64,000 nt of DNA from Liquidambar formosana (lineage: Eukaryota; Streptophyta; Magnoliopsida; Saxifragales; Altingiaceae): the NCBI GenBank assembly GCA_039720395.1, contig CM077824.1, forward strand, positions 19,677,046-19,741,045, read 5' to 3'. The notes beneath the pieces were generated by a model, which did no database searches, was not told the DNA's origin, and saw nothing but the letters and a program-made list of their open reading frames with translations. The position numbers were made by a program, and so were the translations under genes. This document shows positions 57,101 through 64,000 of the stretch, piece by piece; position 1 is the stretch's first letter; each line of letters opens with the position of its first letter.

Positions 57101-60100
57101 TCTTTTTGTAGAAATTATATTTCGCCATTCCAACTATTAGATTAGATACATCACTCATGCACGTCATGCATACCAAATTTCAAGTTAATCGGATATCAGG
57201 AAATGTTTGATCTGTAAACTTATTTTTCTTTTAATAAATAAAACTATAATTTAGAACATGAACGACATAGCTCGTCATGCATGTTGAATTTCAAGTAAAT
57301 GGATATCAGGAAGCATTTGATCAGTAAACTTACACTTCTTTTTATAAATAAAACTATAATTTGGGGCACTTTATGAATGATATAACTCCTAATCCAATAG
57401 TTGGATTGACGAAATATTATTCTCACAAAAAGATATTGGGGGAATAAAAGTAAAAAGTTTTTATATCTAGTGTAAATAGATCCCTCTCCTATATATATAT
57501 TCAAATGATGTGGCAGCTTGAACAATTAATTAAAATTTTCAAAAAAAGAATAAATGTCTATAATGGACTAATAAGACAATTGCCACATCATTCCGGCAAA
57601 TAAATTTGGGCTCTTGGCATTATCTTATTCGGGTAAATACTACATAGCCGATTATTTTTTTCATTTTTTTTTTCTAGAATCTACTTACCCAAATAATGTG
57701 ACAAGTTGGCCAACAATTTAAAATTTCACAAAAAGGATAAATCTCCATAATGGACTGATATAACAATTGCCATATCATTTGGTCAAATCATTTAGGCAAA
57801 AAAATTGAACTCTTCAATATTTTCTTACTCAAATTAGATATTAAAGCACTGGAATTGGAATATGTAGGCTCTAGCTAGCTTCAATGGAGTAGTCATTTCA
57901 ATAAACATGAGATGACTCATAGGGCTCGTTTGGATGTCCAAATGAAATTACACAATGTTAAAGGCATAAATCCACTACCTAAATGAGAATATTTAAAAAA
58001 GATTTGAAGCCCTCTAGTTGTATTGGATTAATTTTTAAAATTTTATGAAATAACACTTTTTTGAATTCTTATCCTCATTACTATCATTCTCTTTAATTTT
58101 TTTAGTTTAAGGTGATGGATTTATGCTTCCAAGACTGAAACATCCACTAAAATTGTTTAAACTATATTTGAACGCCTAAATAGGCCCATGTGTGATTGAA
58201 CAGCAAGAAAGCAAGGTCAGATGCTTACTTTTAAAACTAGACCCATATTGTAAATTATACTTTCTTCTATAAAATAAAATTAATGTCCGACAAATAAAAT
58301 GTAAAACAATAAAGGATGAATAGAAATGTTGTTTTTTTAATCTAATATTCCAAATAAATTCTAAAATGACAAAATGAGAGACAATCAAAATCTAATAATC
58401 TTCCTGAATTACTATTGTACTGTCATATGAGATGTTAAACTAAGTGCTGTCTCATATTTAGGAGGTGTAAAATGGGTTGGGCTGGACCAGGCTGGGCTAC
58501 TCTTTATGCGGATTGGACTGGGCTTAGGTTAGGTCTAGTTGGGCTTTAGTATTATTCAGGTCAGGCTCAAGAAAGAAACCTAAGCCTGAGCCTGGTCTCG
58601 GGCTTAAGACATGCTTTGGGTTTATGTCGGACCTCGAGCTAGGTCTAATTCGGGCGAATTTCTGCTTTATGATTTATTTATTAAATAACATTTAAACTCT
58701 ATAAAGTTTCTATAAGTAAAATGTTTATAATTTATGAAGACATCTACAAACATTATATCAATGTTTATATGATTTAATAACTTTTATTATTTATAATAAG
58801 ACATTTGCAAATGAATCATAAGCTAAAATATATTCATTCTATTAATTGAGGAAAAAAAAAAATAGAAGACATAAAGATAATCGTTGAGTGTTTTTTCTTA
58901 TTTGTTTGTAACATTTGTATATTTTATTTCATTATTTTTTAATGTCATGTGAATCTAACGATAAATTTAACTCATATAGTCATATGATAAGAGTATATTA
59001 TTGTTAATAAAAAGGGCTAATTTCGGATTGGACCTTGGGCTAAGCTTCAGGCTAAGTTGGGCTACAAATCCCAAGCCCCAACCCATCTTTAAGATTGGGT
59101 TAGGGCTGGGCTGAGCCTAAATGGGCTCCAAACCAGGCTTAGCCCAATTTTTTCAGACTAGGCTAGGTGGGCCATGAGCCGATAAGACAATTTAGACCCA
59201 CACTCATATTTAAAGCTGAGGATAGAGAAAAGAATTGTAAGAAAATAAGACCCTGTTTGGTTCCTGATCCAAAAACTATGTTCTTTGTTTCTAAAAAGGG
59301 CGAAAAATAAAATGATGGGCAGAAAATACGTTTTGTAACATTTTTCTAGAAAGTGTTTTCAATGAAGTTTTCTGAAAATTGACTATTCCAAAAGGACATT
59401 TTCTGTGTTTTCAATCATTTTCAATAAAATGATTGGATTGCAAATTTTTTATTTTTTATTTTTTGGATTTCTAGATATCGAAAGAAAAAAGTAAAAGAAA
59501 TAAAGGGAAAATTGGTGTTTTCTAAATGCAATTAGGATCTCATAATAATGTAGGCGTACCTCTTTGTGGAACAAAGGTTGTTCTGTGTCGGTATTCGGAT
59601 CGTCCTTCATTTTGGAGCAGAAATTTTTGAGATTAGGCAGCCGCAGAAGTTTCAAAGAATGCAAATGAGGGAACTCCTTCATGTTACCCACTGCTGCTTC
59701 CTCCTTTTCATTTCCAAATATTTGTTCCATTATCTTACACGATCTTACATCTAGCTCCACAAGTTTTGAAAGATCTTTGGCTATGGAATGTGAGAAGAGA
59801 TTTTTCAACCCCTTACAGCCAAACACTTTCACAACTCTTAGGTTGCAGAAGCACCCACTTGGAAGTTGGCCGTGCCATATCCCTTTCAAGTTTGGAAGAC
59901 CATAGAGGTCCAATTTCTCCAAGACAAGAAAGGTGACATGCGAAACCCAATCCGATGCCTTGAAGATATATTCCACCTCATCGCACTTTTTGACATAAAG
60001 ACGCCTTAAAGGTTGAAACTGCCATGAGTCCAAATCATAAAGCACGTTCTTTAAACCCTTCATTTCCATCAATTGTAGATCTTCAGATGCCTTCCATAGC

Positions 60101-62382
60101 ACATTAATTCCATCCTGTAAAGGAGTGCTTACGTCAACCTTGAGTCTTAAGGATTTTGAGTACAAGAAGTTGTCACTTGGGGCTCCATTGAAACCGCCTA
60201 TAGATACTTGAAATCTAGACAAATTTTCGAAGAGTAAATCTTCAGGCCAAAGGTCAGCATCTGGTACATCAATCTCTAAATTGATTAAGCGACGCAAGTC
60301 CTTCAGCTCCGCAAGGCTAGCATTACTTCTTTCTTTGCCTTGTCTTTCAACCTCCCATTTGACAAAGCAATCTGCCATGTACAATCCTTCTAATTGGGAT
60401 AGGCCTCGTATGACATTAGGTGGAATTCTTGTGAGCTTTTTACACTGCGTCAAGTCTAACAGCCTTAGATGACTCAAATTTCCAATTTCTTTCGGCAACT
60501 CCTCCATATCAGATTTAAAAAAGCTAAGAATTTCTAACTTCTCTAATTCTCCAATTATAGATAGATCTTTCAATTTGCAACGGTCTAAACACAACGTACA
60601 AAGGTTTTTCAAATATTGGAGCGATGATGGTAATGATGAAAAATGCATGGCGGACATATCTAAAACTTTCAAATTTTCCATCCTTAGAAAGAAATTGTTA
60701 GAGAGTTGCAATGAAGAATCGTAGAAATCCAACAGTAATATTTGAAGGTGAGGACATTCCAACTTATCAGGAAGCTCTTTAATATCATCAGACTTTAGAG
60801 AGATGGCAGTGTACCGTTCAAATGTGTCCCTTTTTGGTAATTCCTTCCATCCTCGTCCAGCTCTTACTAGAAACACATACTTATCTCTGGACGCAATTGA
60901 TATGGCAACGTCTCGAACCACATCATGTATTTTGACCCATTCTTCGCCGTCGCCATCAAGTAATAAACAAGAAGATTTTAGGTCATTAGCTAGTCTAACT
61001 GCCCTTTCTCTTGCTTCGTCCACTGTTTCAACATTTTGAAACAAACCCAAACCCATCCCGTATTTCCACAGGTCTTGGATATTAATATCAGAACCTTCAG
61101 GAAATAGGCAGCAAAGCAAGAAAAGTGATTTGGCTTCCTCACTTTCTAAATAATTGTAACTCAATTCTAGAGTTGCAAAAACTTTCTTACTTGGAATGGA
61201 CTTGCTTAGTTGATTAGCAGTATCTCTCCAATCAGAGAGGCTCCTATTTCTCAAAGCTGTTGCAAGTGTCACGATTGCGATTGGCAAACCAGCACATTCT
61301 TTAGCTACCTGAACAGCTAGAGCATGCAGATCTGGAGAGTCGAAAGAATCACCAACAGTCTTGCAGAACAGATTCCATGCTTCTTGTTCAGGTAAGACTT
61401 CAATTGAGAAATTCCTTTGAGTGCCCATCTGATTGCATACATCTAGGAGTCGAGAAGTAAGGATAATTTTGCAACCCTTGTGCTTCGCTCCAAAAGGAAT
61501 TCCTATATCCTCCAACCTGACTTCTTCCCAAATATCATCCAATACCACCAGGATCCTCTTCTTTTTCTCAAGTCTTGCATATAACTGTCGTGCTCTTCCT
61601 TTTTCACTCTTCGCATTTAATTGCAGACCCAGCAGCATGTCTGCAATTTCGTCTTGAATTTTGATGATGCTTAGAGTCTGGGAAACCGATGCCATCACTA
61701 CCTCGTCAAATAGATTACCATCTTTAGCCTGTTTGCGAACTGCTTCCACCAGTGTGGTTTTACCCACTCCACCTATACCGTAAACGCCAATCATATTGAT
61801 TTCATCATCTTTTAAGGCTTCCATGATTTCTTTGGAAATCAATTTTCGGGAGTCGAAATCCTCTGCATCTGGGGATCTTCTTTCCGGTGGAGCAGCAAGG
61901 CAAGATACCCTATCGAACTTGCCATCTCGTTTGAGCTCGTTAACTTCTGTTGTCTTTGTCTTGGCTTCCTTGCTTTGTTGGTAGCGCAACTTCAAATTAG
62001 GACAATAGCCATAGAAGCACCGTGTATTTGCTTGGACTTCATCCTTAAAAAAGTTCCTAGCCTCTTCTGTGATGTTGTTCACCCTTGTCAGCCACGTCTG
62101 GACAATTGGTAGGATATCTTCTCCACTCATTTCAGCATCGTCAACTAGTTTTTGCACCCGATCTCTCTCTGTTTTTAAGTGCTCTACATGCTTCCTGAAA
62201 TCTTCAATGTTGCTGCTGTAGGAAAACAGATAACCAAGTTGATCCCCGACTGAAGCGACCAGGAAGTCTCCGATTGGAGCGACCAAGTAGTCTCCCATTT
62301 TCGCCACCACATACTCACTGATTTTCGCCATGACGTACCCTCCGACTATCACCGCAATGGAAAAGAGAAAGTAGAGAGCCAT
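44669..62382 (-). CDS. CC-NBS-LRR immune receptor gene, At4g27190/RPS2-like, 5 exons
   Basis: Intracellular nucleotide-binding leucine-rich repeat receptor, a family that senses pathogen effectors and triggers defence. Exons are 59560-62382, 51235-52021, about 46878-47645, 45968-46468 and 44669-44842; all junctions are phase 0 except the exit of exon 2. Exon 1 alone encodes coiled coil, NB-ARC and the first LRR block (941 residues); exons 2-4 each add an LRR block and exon 5 an acidic tail. If read through, the protein would be about 1680 residues. Exon 2 is 787 nt, one more than a multiple of three, and ends early at TAA (51272-51274). As sequenced the receptor would be about 1190 residues. 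Intron 1 is 7.5 kb and carries a solo LTR. Nothing shows which pathogen it recognises. Confidence 0.88.
45233..45600. repeat. Homopolymer tracts in CNL intron 4
   Basis: An A-rich run at about 45235-45290, a G run at about 45516-45532 and an A run at about 45577-45591. The region near 45380-45560 repeats GATATTGCTTGATTTTGAA-like words in both orientations, suggesting a small decayed element. Confidence 0.6.
45968..46468 (-). CDS. CNL exon 4: fourth LRR block
   Basis: The acceptor TTGTACAG opens VAFTNLEKLRILNMENLQEL, then LPRLKNLNELFVKECNLMKEI, LENMELCNLPDLRIF and LPLLKRLKLEGCPKMQTF. It is 167 codons, phase 0 at both ends, ending HLFQEK before donor GTATTG. It is shorter than exons 2 and 3, lacking the middle LRR pair. 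Confidence 0.82.
46878..47645 (-). CDS. CNL exon 3: third LRR block
   Basis: The acceptor TTGCAG opens VTFPSLQILGICGLDNLEDI, then LKGLKNLEKVDVTDC, LTKLRLWRLPKLSAIW, LISLQSLSWLDVYKC and WPSLKELWIIKCPRMKSF. It is 256 codons, phase 0 at both ends. It ends in IRPLFD; two in-phase donors, GTATGG after 46884 and GTATGT after 46878, are possible, and the second is the better match. Confidence 0.82.
47646..49493. other. CNL intron 2, left part
   Basis: AT-rich intronic sequence. Short ORFs show no LRR or other domain. No further LRR exon was found. Confidence 0.55.
49494..50048. mobile_element. Foldback element interrupted by a MITE
   Basis: The left arm (GTGGTTGTTGTCACCCC, then ACTTATTTTAATTTCTTAAG, TTTTATGAAAAATATAAAAG, GAAAATGTCATTTTGAATA) pairs with the right arm (GAAAATGATG, CTTTTATATTTTTCATAAAA, GAGGGGTGGCAATAGCCATC). 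The centre is near 49850. The left arm is split by a 166-bp insertion at 49514-49679. It is in the same family as 41488-41876 and lies in CNL intron 2. Confidence 0.75.
49514..49679. mobile_element. MITE, 166 bp, TIR TTGGGGGAATTACAG
   Basis: Starts TTGGGGGAATTACAGAT and ends ATCTGTAATTCCCCCAA, with the inverted similarity continuing inward for about 45 bp (TTACAGTTCAATTACAG / GAACTGTAATT). It sits inside the left arm of the 49494-50048 foldback element. The target duplication is unclear. Confidence 0.75.
50049..51234. other. CNL intron 2, right part
   Basis: Intronic sequence with a (TA)n tract at about 50608-50657 followed by a T run to 50679. No gene or exon recognised. Confidence 0.6.
51235..52021 (-). 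CDS. CNL exon 2: second LRR block, probable frameshift
   Basis: The acceptor TTCCCCAG opens VALPALEKLEIFYSGNFKEI, then LPRLQGLEGLYVTHC, LRQIRLGKLPKLEHMW and FPSLETLVIQGC. This is the same C-type LRR block as in exons 3 and 4. The frame ends at TAA (51272-51274) after DESPEEGN. One base out of frame, the sequence continues INFYISTQPLFNNE to a good donor (GAG|GTATGC at 51235). That is the same block ending (QPLF) seen in exons 1 and 3. This points to a 1-nt insertion shortly before 51275, or a sequencing error. Confidence 0.8.
52022..53697. other. CNL intron 1, distal part
   Basis: AT-rich. Direct repeats of GTCTTATATAAACTAAATTA-type words occur at 52251-52365. No LRR exon found. Confidence 0.55.
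53698..54078. mobile_element. Small non-autonomous element, about 380 bp
   Basis: The left end TACTAGATATGTACACACGT with TGTTGCACGCG, and right end TCAAAAGTTTTTCTAAAAT, TTATAGGTTGTATAGAACTA. Both ends recur, in the same order, at 33945 and 37925. The class is undetermined. Confidence 0.4.
54313..56431 (+). mobile_element. Solo LTR, 2119 bp, TSD CTATA, in CNL intron 1
   Basis: Begins TGTAATGCCCCGTATT and ends TTTGGGGTGTGACA. CTATA flanks both sides (54308-54312, 56432-56436). It holds TGAGCTTTATGCTCA at 56027-56041 followed by CCCC, about 390 nt before the end. It is opposite in orientation to the receptor gene. No coding domain, so it arose by LTR-LTR recombination. Confidence 0.85.
56437..57921. 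repeat. CNL intron 1 block of diverged direct and inverted repeats
   Basis: ACTTGATTTTTG(A/G)CA..., TAATCCAACAATT(A/G)GTT recurs at about 56609 and 56893 and in reverse at about 56733-56806. A unit containing GGATATCAGGAA and AAATAAAACTATAATTT recurs at 57180-57250 and 57290-57362. A third pair (CTATAATGGACT, AACAATTGCCA) lies at 57517-57640 and 57690-57850. This looks like serial local duplication of one or two old elements. Confidence 0.65.
57922..58187. mobile_element. Probable MITE, 266 bp
   Basis: Starts GGGCTCGTTTGGATGTCCAA and ends ATATTTGAACGCCTAAATAGGCCC, an imperfect inverted pair resembling the GGGCCTGTTTGG termini elsewhere in the window. No clear target duplication. Confidence 0.45.
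58465..59215. repeat. GGGCTGGGC-rich dispersed repeat
   Basis: Both ends are rich in GGGCTGG, GGGCTTAGG and their complements (58465-58660 and 59020-59215) around an AT-rich centre. This is a common plant non-autonomous repeat pattern. It lies in CNL intron 1. No coding sequence. Confidence 0.5.
59560..62382 (-). CDS. CNL exon 1: CC, NB-ARC, first LRR block (941 aa)
   Basis: Residues 1-18 are hydrophobic. 19-50 are four octapeptide repeats, and about 55-115 form the coiled coil with the TWLTRVNNITEEA motif. NB-ARC: P-loop GIGGVGKTT 202-210 with K208, kinase-2 ILVVLDDIW 277-285, RNBS-B KIILTSR 305-311, AGLPIA 364-369, RNBS-D LFLLCCLFPEG 420-430. The MHD position reads IHD (486-488 area, KIHDVVRD), a common variant in this group. 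LRRs run from about 515 to 920 (LKVLDMSAMHF, LRLLDLTQCKKL, LPNLKGIWHGQ). The exon ends QPLFHKE before donor GTACGC. The first ATG (62382) is used; M18 could start a more conventional N-terminus. The frame reads on to 59449 but that part is intronic. Confidence 0.95.
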
Positions 62383-62880
62383 TCCCTACTTTTTCTTTTG
62401 TTAATGGAGAATACAGATCAATAGAGAGAATTCAACGGAAGACCAAAACACGGGGACGAGAAATCTATTGAAACAAAGAGCGAGGGAAAAAAGAAAAAAA
62501 GGAGAGAGAGTTTTAGGAGAAACAAAGAGAAAACGTAAAAGGATTGATTTTGCGAGTGAATGGGAATAAAGAGAATTCAACAGCAGATTGAAGACTAGAA
62601 TATAACTAGCAACAGCAGATTGGTTGTTGTTGGATCTTCTTACTTCTTTCCTTGGTGGTGGTGGCGGTGGTGCTGTTGCTGTAGGTAAGACAGATAAACG
62701 AGAGTTCTATTGAAACGAAGGATGAGAGAGAACCAAAAAAACAAAGGAGCAGAGAGTCCGAAGGAGAAACAGAGGAAAACCAAACTTGATTGGTTTTGGG
62801 ATCGAGCGTACAGGATCGGAGTAAAGAATCCGACAGCAAATTGAAGAGCTACAAGCTAGGAAGAAGAGGCGAATTTGGCT
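62383..62880 (-). promoter_or_regulatory. CNL leader and promoter with diverged tandem duplication
   Basis: Two related blocks, 62464-62602 and 62708-62848 on the plus strand, share CTATTGAAAC(A/G)AAG, GGAGAAACA.AG..AAA and ACAGCA.ATTGAAGA. They sit directly upstream of the receptor ATG. A GGTGGTGGTGGCGGTGGTG tract lies between them (62654-62672). No sure TATA box was found. They may be 5' UTR or promoter. Confidence 0.5.
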
Positions 62881-63160
62881 TGGATATGAGACTTGACAAG
62901 ACAGATTCGATCTAGCTATAGCAATAGCAATAGCCTGTTAACCAAAGAAAAAGAGGCAAGAGGCAAAAGTAGCCAAGTAGGTGCCTAGAAAAAAGTCCTG
63001 CTGGATGTCATCTAAGTTTTTTCCTCCCCTTCTTTCTTTCTTTCCTTTTTGGGGGAATTACCGATTGAGTTTATCATTTCATGGTATTGCCCCCGAAGGA
63101 CGGTCTTAGAATTGTAAAATTTGTAATGACCATTCAGGCTGGCCTTAACTAGGGTGGGTG
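62881..63160. other. Upstream spacer of the CNL gene
   Basis: Contains GGGGGAATTACCGATTGAG at about 63051, weakly like the terminus of the 49514 MITE, but no matching second end was found. Confidence 0.4.
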
Positions 63161-63174
63161 TGTGGTTAGTTTTT

Positions 63175-63346
63175 ACTTTCCCATTCTACCCTTCTGCACT
63201 ATAGCAAGCACAACGCCCATCCTCTCTCGCTCTCTCTCTCATTCCCTTTACAGCACCCGTCCAATCTCTCTCTTTCATCCTTCCCCGTCAGCACCCGTCC
63301 AATCTGCTTGTCTCTCTCTCATCTCTGTCAGTCTTCATATGCACAG

Positions 63347-63382
<36 letters not shown>

Positions 63383-63495
63383 CTTCAAGCTCCCGCTCAA
63401 GGAAACTTAACGGACCAACATCTCACGGCGACCTCTCTCATACATCCAAACGACAGCCTCCTCCCTCACCGGCGGCAAGAAACAGCGACAAGGAA
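63175..63495 (+). promoter_or_regulatory. CT-rich leader-like sequence cut off by an LTR
   Basis: CT microsatellites (63345-63378) and repeated CAGCACCCGTCCAATCT (about 63253 and 63289) followed by GC-richer sequence with CCTCACCGGCGGCAAG resemble a plant 5' leader on the plus strand. It stops abruptly at the LTR start at 63496. No coding sequence can be assigned. Confidence 0.35.
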
Positions 63496-64000
63496 TGTGA
63501 TGACCTGAATTATATATATATATGTCACGTACTGTATATATACATATGTATATGCAATTTTATTTTCTTTAATTATTTTTGGAAAGGATGACCCTACCTT
63601 ATGTTTTTGGGGCAAGGAACACCATGGTAGTGTCAAATTTCAGAGAAAATGACCGTAGGTTGAAGTTTTAAAAATTTCAGAATTTTAGATCATGAAAACC
63701 CGAAAATTTTGGCTTAAAAACGAATAGGATTTTATAGGATTTTGAATGAACAATTTATATACGCACGTAGTACTCCGCGTGAGCTTCGATTCAACACTTG
63801 AATGATTGAAAACGGTTAAGAAACGAGGGAGATATTAATCGTCGAAGTTGGCCCGTTGAACACACGGTATAACCGGGTTAAACAATGCAACCCGCGGGAG
63901 GTTGAAGATGACCTATAGGACTATGATCCTGTGTGGGTGCATCCGTATACCTTAATGTGTTCTCATGCATTTAAAAACAATACGATAGTCATATGAACCC
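63496..64000 (+). mobile_element. LTR, 5' part (runs off the window)
   Basis: Begins TGTGATGACCTGAATTATAT, matching the start of the minus-strand solo LTR at 34610-37337. 63530-64000 aligns with the reverse complement of about 36240-36780 (CACGTACTGTATATATACAT, ACCATGGTAGTGTCAAATTT, GAGGGAGATATTAATCGTCG). Compared with that copy it lacks about 530 bp just after the first 20 bp. Whether it is solo or full length cannot be seen. Confidence 0.8.

Noticed and set aside
59566..61984. Several plus-strand ORFs opposite the receptor exon
   Set aside because: They are antisense shadows of the 941-codon exon.
63162..63508. Two plus-strand ORFs rich in Ser and Leu
   Set aside because: They are read from CT microsatellites, and the second crosses into the LTR.
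1..64000. Search for tRNA, rRNA, CRISPR arrays or bacterial-style operons
   Set aside because: None recognised by eye; the direct repeats seen are microsatellites or transposon ends.

Overview
This is nuclear DNA from a flowering plant, probably a woody species with many transposons. It is AT-rich and has large GT-AG introns, plant non-LTR elements, many LTR remnants, MITEs and microsatellites. Both host genes belong to plant families. I cannot name the species. The window holds two real host genes, both on the minus strand and both multi-exon. Nearly everything else is transposable-element sequence at different stages of decay. No rRNA, tRNA or CRISPR array was recognised.

Left part (1-24.4 kb): the 5' half of an N-acetylglucosamine kinase gene. 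Three coding exons (24180-24393, 19365-19512, 1506-1697) join in frame and encode residues 1-184; the remaining exons lie beyond the left edge. Intron 2 is 17.7 kb. It hosts a Copia element with 124-bp LTRs and an AAAAC target duplication (6036-11129), a nearly full-length L1-type LINE (about 11172-17339), two truncated LINEs, an RTE tail and a MITE. Intron 1 (4.7 kb) holds more LINE 3' ends.

Middle (24.4-44.6 kb): no host gene was found. From left to right it holds a GAGCTC-rich repeat with a nested MITE, a minus-strand LTR interrupted by a plus-strand solo LTR (26146-30981), a decayed LINE, and a solo LTR flanked by ATAAA (34610-37337). Next come a 3-kb foldback element with a solo LTR nested in it (about 37922-40995), a second MITE, a short foldback element and a LINE RNase H fragment.

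Right part (44.7-62.4 kb): a CC-NBS-LRR immune-receptor gene of the At4g27190/RPS2-like group. Exon 1 encodes 941 residues (coiled coil, NB-ARC, first LRR block). Three further LRR exons and a short acidic last exon follow, nearly all in phase 0. The second LRR exon appears to carry a 1-nt frameshift. Intron 1 contains a 2.1-kb solo LTR flanked by CTATA. Upstream there is a duplicated leader, a CT-rich block, and the start of another LTR (63496 onward) of the same family as the 34610-37337 copy.

The two host genes have no evident functional link: one is amino-sugar salvage, the other intracellular pathogen sensing. The clearest result is a layered insertion history that can be read from target duplications and nesting. 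I found no convincing new biochemical system. The most unusual host feature is an octapeptide repeat at the N-terminus of the immune receptor.
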